A DNA stretch of 64,000 nucleotides, taken from the NCBI RefSeq assembly GCF_038502225.1, contig NC_091341.1, positions 5,652,525-5,716,524 of the forward strand, in the 5' to 3' direction. The position numbers and the translations under genes are program-made. Source of the DNA: Cherax quadricarinatus (Eukaryota; Arthropoda; Malacostraca; Decapoda; Parastacidae). The notes beneath the pieces are model-generated. The model did not search any database. It was not told where the DNA came from and saw only the letters and a list, made by a program, of their open reading frames with translations. The first letter of the stretch is position 1. Each line of letters starts with the position of its first letter. Below, piece by piece: positions 51,636 to 61,574 of the stretch.

Positions 51636-52460
51636 CTAGTTTAAAGACCTAACAGCTCCCTCCACTGCGTTGGCCAGTGCTCCCACCCCACACCTAGATA
51701 AGTGAACCCCATCCCTGGCATACATGTCATTTCTGCCATAGAAGAGGTCCCAGTTGTCAATGAATGTTACCGCATTTTCCTTACAGTACTTGTCCAGCCA
51801 GCAATTGACACCAATTGCTCTGGACAACCATTCATTTCCAACTCCTCTCCTTGGCAAAATGCCACATATGACAGGTTTCCCACCCTTCCTCCTAATTATC
51901 TCTATTGCTGACCTATACCTGCTAATCAGGTCCTCACTCCTACGTCTGCCAACATCGTTGCCTCCAGCACTGAGACAGATAATAGGATTGCTCCCATTAC
52001 CTCTCATGATGTCATCCAGACGGCTAACAATATCCTTCATCCCAGCCCCAGGAAAACACACTCTCTGCCTCCTACTCCTATCCTTCAAACAGAATGCCCT
52101 ATCCATGTACCTAATCTGGCTATCCCCAACAACAACAATGTTTTTACCTTCCTTGGCGTCGTCCGACGTGATGCTCCGAGTAGTCGACTCACATTCGCCA
52201 GGTAGCATTACACCACTTGTAGAATTCGTCAAGACGTTCTCGATGGTCTTCGTTGGGGTTTCTAGGGATGTCTTACTCACGTCTGCCAATGCTTCTTTGG
52301 TGCTCGTTGTGGCATTCCCAGCAGAACACTCACATTCGTCAGGTAGCACCGAGAATGAGTTGGAAGTTTCCACGGTAGTCTTCTGGTTTCTCGTTGTTTC
52401 CGCCTCTCCAACCGTTTTCTTGATCTTCAGTTGGTTCCATGTTGCCCGGCCACTGACCAA
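51636..52460 (-). CDS. CR1-like ORF1: SGNH-type esterase domain
   Basis: The frame encodes 274 residues ending at 51636. Motifs of the SGNH/GDSL hydrolase fold occur in order: VVVGDSQIRY (block I, Ser near 114), FPGAG (block II Gly near 138), SAGGND (block III, Asn near 168) and DGVHLS (block V, Asp 250 and His 253). The first 100 residues are Thr/Ser/Glu-rich with two similar LP(D/G)ECE segments. This frame opens with TTG after an in-frame stop, so its start is not real. The natural start is probably the ATG at 52600 in another frame, which encodes a coiled-coil-like MPSLEQLYQQLREELRVAKL segment. A frameshift near 52445-52475 separates the two. Confidence 0.8.
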   Translation of the reverse strand: MVSGRATWNQLKIKKTVGEAETTRNQKTTVETSNSFSVLPDECECSAGNATTSTKEALADVSKTSLETPTKTIENVLTNSTSGVMLPGECESTTRSITSDDAKEGKNIVVVGDSQIRYMDRAFCLKDRSRRQRVCFPGAGMKDIVSRLDDIMRGNGSNPIICLSAGGNDVGRRRSEDLISRYRSAIEIIRRKGGKPVICGILPRRGVGNEWLSRAIGVNCWLDKYCKENAVTFIDNWDLFYGRNDMYARDGVHLSRCGVGALANAVEGAVRSLN

Positions 52461-52600
52461 GCTCCCCTCTTAACCTGGGGACTCACAACAGGAGGATTAC
52501 TACGAATCCTCTTGTTCTCCTCCGTCAATCGCCGTATCTCCAGTTTAGCAACTCTGAGTTCTTCTCTCAGCTGCTGGTAAAGCTGCTCAAGAGAGGGCAT
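52461..52600 (-). pseudogene. 5' segment of CR1 ORF1, out of frame
   Basis: ATG at 52600 opens a frame encoding a charged heptad-like segment followed by a Pro/Val-rich stretch. It is out of frame with the esterase ORF, and the two can be joined only by assuming a single indel around 52445-52475. This is either a disabling mutation or an assembly error. N-terminal coiled coils are common in LINE ORF1 proteins. Confidence 0.6.
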
Positions 52601-52689
52601 CCTGGTTCAGATTCACAGAGAGCACACAAACAGGTCTTCACAGAGCTAAGTACACGTCACCACTGAGCTAAGTACACGTATAAATTACT

Positions 52690-52775
52690 AAATTTGAAAA
52701 GAGAAACTTTTGTTTTTTCATTTTGAGCCACCCTGCCTTGGTGGGATACGGCCGGTTTGTTGAAAGAAACAAAAT
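52690..52775 (+). repeat. RTE 3'-end fragment
   Basis: The stretch aaatttgaaaagagaaactt, ttgagccaccctgccttggt and gggatacggccggtttgttg corresponds to the end of RTE copy B at 25535-25575. It lies directly beyond the CR1 5' side, in the same orientation as the RTE 5' UTR at 48346-48530. Confidence 0.75.
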
Positions 52776-53135
52776 ATATAAAGAGGGAGGCTTTATAACA
52801 GCCCCCTTCTCTTCTGCCGGCTACTTAGCCACTTAGCCTGCAGGTAAAGCATATGTACTCTCAAAAACACAGGCCCATGCACACACTAGATCCTTAAAGG
52901 AAAATCGTGAGAGCATATCAACAATAAAATAAACAATGGCCTAGACTTGGCCAAAAGTGCCACCCACGTACCAAACCAAACACCATAACTTCTTATTCCA
53001 GCCACTGTTATCCTGGAACTGCCTCATGAACACACCTCTCCTCTCCTGGCCACTCTGACTAGGAATAACACGCTTATGGCTTCAGAATAAATCCCATGAA
53101 CCGACATATATCGAGCGTTTTATATACACATATTT
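52776..53135. other. No gene recognised
   Basis: AT-rich with no ORF or repeat that I recognise. Confidence 0.5.
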
Positions 53136-53533
53136 AACACTACACTGCATAATATGACATATATTATGCAGTGTAGTGTTGAGAACATATGTACATTATA
53201 AGAACATAAGAACATAAGAAAGGAGGAACACTGCAGCAGGCCTGTTGGCCCATACTAGGCAGGTCCTTTACAATTCATCCCACTAACAAACATTTGACCA
53301 ACCCAATTTTCAATGCTACCCAAGAAATAAGCTCTGGCTTATTTCTTGGGTAGCATTGAAAATTGGGTTGGTCAAATGTTTGTTAGTGGGATGAATTGTA
53401 AAGGACCTGCCTAGTATGGGCCAACAGGCCTGCTGCAGTGTTCCTCCTTTCTTATGTTCTTATGTTCTTATAATGTACATAAGTTCTCAACACTACACTG
53501 CATAATATATCTTATATTATGCAGTGTAGTGTT
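53136..53533. repeat. 398-bp nested palindrome containing opposed CR1 3' tails
   Basis: Arms 53136-53332 and 53337-53533 (197 bp each) are reverse complements with only a few mismatches (for example gaacatatgtac versus the inverse of gtacataagttc), separated by tctg. The inner part of each arm is the terminal ~130 bp of the CR1 3' tail found at 48531-48672. The outer 45 bp of each arm is itself a hairpin: 20-bp arms aacactacactgcataatat and atattatgcagtgtagtgtt around a 5-base loop. Confidence 0.95.
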
Positions 53534-53589
53534 GAATATCAGCCGAAGATTCTGGAAGGTTACGGATAACTAAATAAGCTTTGTTTCAC

Positions 53590-53665
53590 ATAATATACGT
53601 TACCTGGAGAAGGTTTCGGGGTCAACGCCCCCGCTACCCGGTCTGTGATCAGGCTTCATATTGTG
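53590..53665 (-). repeat. LINE 3'-UTR fragment
   Basis: The segment acctggagaaggtttcgggg, tcaacgcccccgctacccgg is the inverse of the 3' UTR that follows the LINE at 55010-55980 (acccccgaaaccctctccag near 55937-55957) and resembles 6541-6595. Confidence 0.6.
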
Positions 53666-54015
53666 TTACATCTAAGATATAATGATTAATAAAAAAAAAT
53701 CATCCACTACAGTTTAAAGAAGTAAACTGCACCTAAGACTTCAACAAAATTAAAAGAATTGTTGCAATAAACTGTTGTATAAAGCTGCAAATTAGTTATT
53801 TCACACAGTGTAATGAAAATAAGAATGAATTTATTGGGGCTCAACAGCTTTCATAGGTTACATCCATTTTCATATATAACAGTTCATTAAGACTCGTGCA
53901 TGGAAGGTACTCATAAATTCGTGTGTTGCACGTAATCACAAGTTCATGGAAGGTTGAAGGTTTTTGCTGCACGCAACTGGGAGGAAAAAAAAATCCTGCT
54001 ATTGTTTTTGGCGAT
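53666..54015. other. No gene recognised
   Basis: AT-rich spacer with no supported feature. Confidence 0.5.
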
Positions 54016-54187
54016 GCTGAATTATTATTATAATCAAGGGGGAAGCGCTAAACCCGGAGGATTATACAGCGCCTGGGGGGGGAGGGGATGTGGAAGGCAT
54101 TCAGGCTTAATTCGGGGAACTGGAGCATAGATCCAATTCCCTAAATCAAGAGCCCCTCACCAACATCAAGGAACCTTCCTTGAGGGG
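54016..54187. repeat. Interspersed 'AAGCGCTAAACC' repeat, good copy
   Basis: Starts with attattattataatcaagg, then gggaagcgctaaacccggag, gattatacagcgcctggggg, attcaggcttaattcgggga, and ends near aaccttccttgaggggt. Eroded relatives lie at 42065-42240 and (head only) 32155-32255. I recognise no coding content or terminal inverted repeats. Confidence 0.7.
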
Positions 54188-54457
54188 TGGCGATGCTGAA
54201 GTTCCACAGTAAGGCAGGTCAGAATCTAGTAACCACTGTATGGGTTGATGTAGACCAATAATTACTGGTTCATCTGAGTTGGTGACCATTTCTTCTCCTT
54301 CCACTTGTTCCATTGCCTCTTTAAATGGATTAAGAACTGTCTCAGCCTTCTTTAGTGCCGCCATCTCCATTAAAGTAATTTCTTGACTTATATTCTTCCT
54401 ACCACACGTTCCGATCCTTTCAGAACTCACTTGATCATCTTTAGCTGTAAATTCCAT
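54188..54457 (-). pseudogene. Possible hAT-type transposase fragment
   Basis: A 103-codon minus frame begins with ATG at 54457. Its first ~88 residues precede the interspersed repeat, which supplies the rest of the frame. The segment AALKKAETVLNPFKEAMEQV followed by EGEEMVTNSDEPVIIGLHQP recalls the region of hAT-like (ZBED-type) transposases where a helix ending LxPFxEAT is followed by S..YVT.S...P. This is a weak, memory-based resemblance. No BED finger or dimerisation domain is visible, and unrelated sequence is equally possible. Confidence 0.3.
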
Positions 54458-54900
54458 CTAGTTACATTTAGAGATTGAAAAAAAAAATCTTTTGGATGAA
54501 TGGTGAAGCAGATGACCTTCAGATTGAGTTTACAAGATAAGATTTTTGAGTGTAAGAAAAGCGGCTCATACGTTCTGGGAAAAAAACGAGAACACTTTTC
54601 ACCTCCATTTCCCTCTCAATGACATCTGCCTCTACTTGAACCTGCTAAGTCACATCTTTCTGAATCAGCGTCATGAAAACCAGAGAGATACATACATCAA
54701 AAGCATTATTTATTGAGAAGGGATTCTCTACTTCAACTTTATTTACCCTGATACCATAACAGTCAACCAACTCCTCACATGCAGCTACTATATTGAAAGC
54801 AGTAAGTCTTCAAATATATCACAAGCATAAACTATTGATTTCAATTCCCAGTTCTTGTTTGTAAAGTTAATTGTTTGCCGAGGAATGATATACTGCGATT
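54458..54900. other. No gene recognised
   Basis: Nothing supported. It might contain further parts of the putative transposase on the minus strand. Confidence 0.45.
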
Positions 54901-54995
54901 GGTTCAAAGAATCATTTCAGCAGAGCTTTTAACACCGAACTGATATGGGTCGTCTTACTGTTATGTGCAAGACAAATGTTAAGGTGTAAAGCTCT
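54901..54995 (+). pseudogene. Jockey-type LINE fragment
   Basis: The sequence atttcagcagagcttttaac followed by actgttatgtgcaagacaaa matches 14275-14340 of the Jockey-type remnant. It is a short broken piece. Confidence 0.6.
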
Positions 54996-55980
54996 GTTCC
55001 ACAACGCACAGTACTCGCTCCCATCCTCATCCTCATATGACATAGACAGAGATGTAAGCCATGGCTCCATGTCTTCCTTTCCAGACGATTACCGAACTGC
55101 CATGACAGCGTCCTCCATCGAAGACTCTGCTAGACTCCAAGCAAACATCAAACAAATCTTTAAGTGGGCCATAGATATGAATATGAAGTTCAATGAAGAG
55201 AAATCTCAACTACTCAGATATGGAAAACTTGAAGAAATCAAAACTGTATCAGGGGTATACAACAAATTCTAGCCATATAATAGAGCAAAAAAGCAATGTG
55301 AAGCGCCTGGGAGTGATGTCAGAGGATCTTGCCTTCAAAGACCACAACATTGTACCCACCGCATCTGCTAGGAAAATGATAGGATGGATAATAAGAACAT
55401 TCAAAACTAGGGACGCCAAGTCCATGATTATTCTCTTCAAATCGCTTGTTCTTCCTAGGCTGGAATACTGCTGTACACCAACTGCCTCCTCCAAGGCAGG
55501 GGAAATTGCTGACATGGAGAGTGTACAAAGAACTTTCAAGGTACACATAGGTACGATAAGGCACCTAAATTACTGGAAACGGTTGAAGTCCCATGATGTG
55601 TATTCCCTAGAACGTAGGCGAGTAAGATACATGATACTGTACACTTAGAAAATTCTAGAGGGACTGGTACCAAACTTGCACACGAAAATCACTCCCAATG
55701 AAAGCAAAAGATTCGGCAGGAGATGCAACATTCCCTCAAAGAAAGCAGGGGTGCCACGAGTGCACTGAGAGGGCCCAAGACTGTTCAATTGCCTCCAAGC
55801 ATGCATAAGGGGGATTACCAATAGACCCCTGGCTGTCTTCAAGGAGGCGCTGGACAGGCAAATAAAGTCAGTGCCTGACCAGCCGGGCTGTGGTTCATTT
55901 GTCAGTTTGCGTGCGGCCAGCAGTAACAGCCTGGCTGACCCCCGAAACCCTCTCCAGTTATACTCCTTATAATTTATTAA
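54996..55980 (+). pseudogene. LINE RT fragment, motif C to 3' UTR
   Basis: Two frames (54976-55272 and 55193-55648) together cover RT motif C to the C-terminal domain. SSFPDDYRTAM stands where FADDTR would be expected (the Ala is Pro, and a Tyr replaces Thr). WAIDMNMKFNEEKSQLLRYG and KRLGVMSEDLAFKDHNIVPT follow, then SLVLPRLEYC. A frameshift near 55200-55250 joins them. The C-terminal region (55650-55870) is broken. The 3' UTR ends near acccccgaaaccctctccag at 55957. This family differs from the others in the window. Confidence 0.75.
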
Positions 55981-56159
55981 ACAGCTTATAATCTCCTACC
56001 CATTAGATATTCTCAAGTTCCAGGTTGAATACTATCATCAAATGCACGGTAATTTTTACCTACAAGACAGACAACGACTTCCATCACATATTCTCCATAC
56101 AGCTGATGCTGTAGTACTGGCACTTACGTCAGAACTGTTTAAGAAACCACCAGGACTCA

Positions 56160-56990
56160 CCATCCCACTAAGAATGGATCTCCGTAGGTGTCAAAAGTAT
56201 TCCTAGTGGGGATGCAATCACATATACATAGGATATTCCACTACAAGAACATACACGCACCAGTACAGAGGGAATACGTGTGTAGTACACAACAAAGCAC
56301 ACACACACACGATCTTGGGGTGAGTATAACACCGGTCACATCTCCGGAGGCGCACATCAACCAAATAACTGCTGCAGCATTTGGGCGCCTAGCAAACCTA
56401 AGAACAGCATTTCGACATCTTTATAAGGACTCGTTCAGAACCCTGTACACTGTGTACGTTAGGTCCATATTGGAATATGCAGCACCAGTTTGGAACCCAC
56501 ACCTAGCCAAGCATGTAAGGAAGCTAGAGAAAGTGCAAAGGTTTGCAACAAGACTAGTCCCGGGGCTAAGGGGTATGTCCTACGAGGAGAGGTTAAGGGA
56601 GATCGATCTGACGACACTGGAAGACAGGAGAGATAAGGGGGATATGATAACGACTTATAAAATTCTGAGAGGAATCGACAAGGTGGACAGAGACAGAATG
56701 TTCCAGAGATGGGACAGCAACAAGGGGTCACAGTTGGGAGCTGAAGATTCAGATGAATCACAGGGATGTTAGGAAGTATTTTTTTCAGTCACAGAGTTGT
56801 CAGGAAGTGGAATAGTTTGGGTAGTGATGTCGTAGAGGCAGGATCCATACATAGCTTTAAGCAGAAGTATGATAAAGCTCATGGAACAGGAAGAGTGAGC
56901 TAGTAGCGGCCAGCGAAGAGGCGGGGCCAGGAGCTGTGAATCGACCCCTGTAACCACACCTAGGTGTGTAGAACTAGACGAGTACACACA
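56160..56990 (+). pseudogene. LINE RT C-terminal domain and 3' UTR, best copy of family
   Basis: The frame 56188-56772 carries the family's RT C-terminal domain from about 56310: DLGVSITPVTSPEAHINQIT, AAAFGRLANLRTAFRHL, VRSILEYAAPVWNPHLAKHV, FATRLVPGLRGMSYEERLRE and TTLEDRRDKGDMITTYKILR. The frame shifts near 56745. The 3' UTR runs through aggatccatacatagcttta and gaggcggggccaggagctgt to accacacctaggtgtgta. Sequence 5' of 56310 is not recognisable RT, so the copy is 5'-truncated or rearranged. Fragments of the same family occur at 6240, 7230, 10745, 13465, 16961, 19108 and 25689. Confidence 0.8.
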
Positions 56991-57482
56991 TCTTGTACCG
57001 CAAAGCAAGAGAAAGAGGAAGGTTAAGTCTTGAGTCAGTGGTTATACATATCTCCAACACCATCACACACAACAGTGGCAAGTACTTCTTAACTAAACCC
57101 ATTACTAAAAATATTGTGAAAACACGAAAATCAGGAAGTGACTTCGTGATCCAGACTGCACTCGTCGTTACCTTAACCTGCACTGCCTACACGACACCAG
57201 ACCATCCACCTCTTAGACGTCATTTCACCTTCACTAGTTGGAACATCTCACCTTTTACTTCATTCTCACCCAGCACCTGACTCCACCATATATATCACTC
57301 TGTATATGTCGCTTGTTTTGCTATTTTCTGTAATGATAAAGCGTCATGGAGAATAAAATCTTAATAAAGGTCTCCGTTTGGTACTGTACAAGTGCCTATG
57401 TAAACCATTTCTCAGTTACAACATACTTCAACAGTTGTAGCTGTGCTAGTATACAGTAGACTGCCTCCTTATGGACTATAAG
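56991..57482. other. No gene recognised
   Basis: A 95-codon plus ORF (56993-57280) has no recognisable domain. Nothing else is supported. Confidence 0.45.
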
Positions 57483-57523
57483 GCCTATTATTATTATTTA
57501 TTATTATTTATTACTATTATTTT
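57483..57523. repeat. (TTA)n-like microsatellite
   Basis: Interrupted TTA/TTTA units and a T-run abut the 3' end of the next minus-strand RTE copy. They represent its A-rich tail and target. Confidence 0.85.
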
Positions 57524-58107
57524 TTTAACAAGTCGGCCGTCTCCCACCGAGGCAGGGTGACCCAAAAAGAAAGAAAATCCCCAAAAAGAAAATACTTTCA
57601 TCATCATTCAACACTTTCACCACACTCACACATAATCACTGTTTTTGCAGAGGTGCTCAGAACACAACAGTTTAGAAGCATATACGTATAAAGATACACA
57701 ACATATCCCTCCAAACTGCTAATATCCCGAAACCCCTCCTGTAGAGTGCAGGCACTGTACTTCCCATTTCCAGGACTCAAGTCCGGCTATATAAAAATAA
57801 CCGGTTTCCCTGAATCCCTTCACCAAATATTACCCTGCTCACACTCCAACAGATCGTCAGGTCCCAAATACCATTCATCTCCATTCACTCCTATCGAACA
57901 CGCTCATGCACGCCTGCTGGAAGTCCAAGCCCCTCGCCCACAAAACCTCCCTTACCCCTTCCAACCTTTTCGAGGACGACCCAAAGCCGCCTTCCTTCCC
58001 CAACAGATTTAAATGCTCTCTATGTCATTCTCTAAATGACCAAACCACCTCAACAACCCCTCTTCAGCCCTCTAATACTTTTATTAACTCCACACCTTCT
58101 CCTAATT

Positions 58108-60650
58108 TCAACACTCCGAATTTTCTGCATAATATTTACACCACACATTGTCCTTAGACAACCGCCTCCTCGATGCTGCATTCACAACCCAAGCTTCACA
58201 CTCATATAAGAGTGTTGGTACTTTTATATTTTCATACATTCCCTTTTTTGCCTCCATAGATAACGTTTTTTGTCTCCACATATACCTCAACGCACCATTC
58301 ACCTTTTTTCCCTCATCAATTCTATGATTAACCTCATCCTTCATAAATCCATCCGCCGACACGTCAACTCCCAAGTATCTGAAAACATTCACTTCTTCCA
58401 TACTCCTCCTCCCCAATTTGATATCCAATTTTTCTTTATCTAAATCATTTGATACCCTCATCACCTTACTCTTTTCTATGTTCACTTTCAACTTTTTACA
58501 TTTACACACACTCCCAAACTCATCCACTAACCTTTGCAATTTTTCTTCAGAATCTCCCATAAGCACAGTATCATCAGCAAAAAGCAACTGTCTCAATTCC
58601 CATTTTGTATTTGATTCCCCATAATTTAATCCTACCCCTCTCCCGAACACCCTAGCATTTACTTCTTTTACAACCTCATCTATAAATATATTAAACAACC
58701 ATGTTGACATTACACATCCCTCATAAAAATCTCTTTACAGCATTTAGTAACTTACCACCTATTCCATATACTTGCAACATCTGCCACATTGCTCCCTTAT
58801 CAACTATCATATGCCTTTTCTAAATCCATAAATGCAATAAAAACTTCCCTACCTTTATCTAAATACTGTTCATATACATGCTTCAATGTAAACACTTGAT
58901 CTACACATCCCCTACCCACTCTGAAACCTCCTTGCTCATCCGCAATCCTACATTCTGTCTTATCTCTAATTCTTTCAATTATAACCCTACCGTACACTTT
59001 TCCTGCTATACTCAGAAAACTTATTCCTCTATAATTTTTACAATCTCCTTTGTCCCCCTTCCCTTTATATAAAGGGTCTATACATGCTCTCCGCCAATCC
59101 CTAGGTACCTTCCCCTCTTTCATACATTTATTAAACAAAAATACCAACCCCTCCAACACTATATCCCCCCTGCTTTTAACATTTCTGTCAAGATCCCGTC
59201 AGTTCCAGCTGATTTACCCCCTTTCATTCTACGTAATGCCTCACACACCTCCCCCTCACTCAGATCCTGTTCTACTTCACTCCTAAAAGATGGTATACCT
59301 CCCTGGCCAGTGCATGAAATTACCGCCTCCCTTCCTTCGTTAACATTTAAAAGTTCCTCAAAATATTCTTGCCATCTACCCAATACTTCCATCTTCCCAT
59401 CTACTAACTCCCCTACTCTGTTTTTAACTGACAAATCCATTCGTTCTCTAGGCTTTCTTAACTTGTTTAACTCACTCCATTTTTTTTCTTATTTTCATCT
59501 AAATTTCTTGACAGTGCCTCTCCCACTCTTTCATCTGCTCTCATTTTGCACTCTCACCACTCTCTTCACCTTTCTTTTACTTTCCATATACTCTACTCTT
59601 CTTAAAACACTTTTGCTTTGTAAAAACCTCTCATAAGCTAACTTTTTCTCTTTTATCACACCCTTTACTTCATCATTCCACCAATCACTCCTCTTTCCTC
59701 CTGCACCCACCCTCCTATAACCACAAACTTCTGCCCCACATTCTAATACTGCATTTTTAAAGCTATTCCAACCCTCTTCAAACCCCCCCCCAACTACTCA
59801 TACTTGCACCAGCCCACCTTTCTGCCAATAGTTGCTTATATCTCACCCGAACTTCCTCCTCCCTTAGTTTAAACACTTTCACCTCCTCCTTGCTTGTTGT
59901 TGCCAGTTTCCTCTTTTCCCATCTACCTCTTACTACTAGCTACAACTAAATAATGATCCGATATATCAGTTGCCCCTCTATAAACGTGTACATTCTGGAG
60001 CCTACCCATCAACCTTTTATCCACCAATACATAATCTAACTATATATTTATTTATCCTCTTCTTCATAAAATATGTATTGCTTATTACCAAAACTCTTTC
60101 TACACATAGCTCAATTAAGGCTCCCCGTTTTCATTTACCCCTGGCACCCCAAATTTACCTACTACTCCCTCCACAACATTTTTGCCCACTTTAGCATTGA
60201 AATCCCCAACCACTATTACTCTCACACTTGGTTCAAACTCCCCACGCATTCACTCAACATTTCCCAAAATCTCTCTCTCTCCTCTACTCTTCTCTCTTCT
60301 CCAGGTGCATATACGCTTACTATAACCCACTTTTCACATCTAACCTTTATTATATTCCATATAATCCTTGAATTAATACATTTATAGTCCCTCTTTTCCT
60401 GCCATTACTTATCCTTCAACATTATTGCTACTCCTTCTTTAGCTCAAACTCTATTTGAAACCCCTGACCTAATCCCATTTATTCCTCTCCACAAACTCTC
60501 CCACCCCCTTCAGCTTTGTTTCACTTAAAGCCAGGACATCCAGCTTCTTCTCATTCATAACATCCACAATCATCTCTTTCTTATCATTTGCACAACATCC
60601 ACGCACATTCAGACTTCCCACTTTGACAATTTTCTTCTTCTTATTCTTTT
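58108..60650 (-). pseudogene. RTE-like ORF, broken
   Basis: Pieces on the minus strand from 5' to 3': the endonuclease region 59450-60640 survives only as out-of-frame remnants. Frame 59159-59440 reads MDLSVKNRVGELVDGKMEVL through AGTDGILTEMLKAGGI. Frame 58800-59159 reads DWRRACIDPLYKGKGDKGDC, GGFRVGRGCVDQVF and FIAFMDLEKAYDS (motif A). Frame 58108-58710 reads QLLFADDTVLMGDSEEKLQR (motif C intact) and RYLGVDVSADGFMKDEVNHR. About 90 bp around motif B are disrupted (58700-58800). The C-terminal basic domain is lost in frameshifts before the 3' UTR. Confidence 0.85.
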
Positions 60651-60789
60651 TAGTAATTATTACAGGAAAAGGGGTTACTAGCCCATTGTTCCCGGCATTT
60701 TAGTTGACTTTTACAACACGCATGGCTTCCGGAGAAACATTCTAATTCCACTTCCCCAAAGGAAAAGTAATAAGACCAAGAGCTATTAA

Positions 60790-61281
60790 ACCATACCCCG
60801 GCCGGGATTGAACCCGCGGTCATAGAGTCTCAAAACTCCAGCCCGTCGCGTTAGCCACTAGACCAGCTAGCCACAATAAGATTCGTCCAACTTGGTATAT
60901 TTCTACACCATAGGAAGGTTAGCACAGGCACCACTGTGACCACAAATGCAAGTTTTTACAGACGAATCTCCAGCTAGCGTGGCCGTGACGAACTCTAGCT
61001 CAAGTCCCTTCACTGCCGTCAACATGACTAACGAAATCGTAATGACACGATTGCAAACAAACCATACCCTGGGCGGGATTGAACCCGCGGTCATAGAGTC
61101 TCAAAACTCCAGCCCGTCGCGTTAGTGACGGGTATATATACCTAGTTGGACGAATCTTATTGTGGCTAGCTGGTCTAGTGGCTAACGCGACGGGCTGGAG
61201 TTTTGAGACTCTATGACCGCGGGTTCAATCCCGGCCGGGGGTATGGTTTGTTTGCAATCGTGTCATTACGATTTCGTGAGT
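60790..61281. mobile_element. Composite tRNA-derived SINE insertion (foldback) with 13-bp target duplication
   Basis: The direct repeat caagagctattaa at 60777-60789 and 61282-61294 brackets 492 bp. Inside are three tRNA-like heads: two on the minus strand (about 60795-60880 and 61062-61127) and one on the plus strand (about 61150-61250). Segments 61044-61126 and 61182-61276 are nearly perfect inverted copies around a ~55-base loop. The uninterrupted RTE copy B lacks the insert at the equivalent place (about 22250), which supports an insertion event. Confidence 0.85.
61157..61245 (+). repeat. SINE head with pol III A and B boxes
   Basis: The A-box-like tggtctagtggctaac (about 61168-61183) and the B-box ggttcaatcccgg (about 61222-61234) have tRNA-like spacing. 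A short anticodon-arm-like hairpin (ggag/ctct) lies between. A canonical acceptor stem is not formed, so it is a SINE head and not a tRNA gene. Identical boxes occur inverted at 60800-60860 and 61075-61125. Confidence 0.75.
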
Positions 61282-61535
61282 CAAGAGCTATTAAGATAAA
61301 ATCAAAGAAAACTCAGATTAGTGTGTATAAATAAACATGTACATGTATGTGTAGTGTGACCTAAGTGTAAGTAGAAGTAGCAAGACGTACCTGTGATCTT
61401 GTATATTTATGAGACAGCCAAAAGACACCAGCAATCCTACCATCATGTAAAGCAATTACAGGCTTTCGCTTCACACTCACTTGGCAGGACGGTAGTACCC
61501 CCCTGGGTGGTTGCTGTCTACCAACCTACTACCTC

Positions 61536-61572
<37 letters not shown>

Positions 61573-61574
61573 CA
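61536..61574. repeat. (TTA)n microsatellite
   Basis: About 11 TTA units directly abut the 5' end of RTE copy D. Confidence 0.95.

Larger units (their letters stand above)
48531..52680 (-). mobile_element. CR1-like LINE, near full length (~4.1 kb)
   Basis: Two ORFs on the minus strand (ORF1 with an SGNH esterase domain, ORF2 with endonuclease and RT) are followed by a short 3' UTR. The 3' tail, read on the minus strand, ends in repeats of ttatgttc, an 8-bp tandem tail as is typical of CR1 elements. An esterase-type ORF1 is a documented CR1-group feature. The 5' end is not sharply defined: sequence upstream of the ORF1 ATG (52600) includes a duplicated gagctaagtacacgt. Additional 3'-tail copies occur at 53200-53470 and 33722. 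Confidence 0.85.
57524..61535 (-). mobile_element. RTE-like LINE copy D, full length but decayed
   Basis: Collinear in inverse with 22001-25590: 3' UTR at 57530 (cccaccgaggcagggtgacc), RT, endonuclease remnants to about 60620, then the 5' UTR (ctagcccattgttcccggca at 60678-60697, ending at gtagacagcaacc in inverse near 61510-61535). A 492-bp SINE insertion sits in the 5' UTR. Without it the length is about 3.5 kb, equal to copy B. Encoded residues differ from copies A and B in many places, so this is an older copy or a sister subfamily. Confidence 0.85.

Noticed and set aside
51754..52473. 239-codon plus-strand ORF opposite CR1 ORF1
   Set aside because: It is the antisense shadow of the esterase ORF1; the motifs lie on the minus strand.
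61157..61245. Functional tRNA gene
   Set aside because: A and B boxes are present, but no proper acceptor stem closes, and the same sequence is repeated and inverted within a mobile insertion. It is a SINE head.
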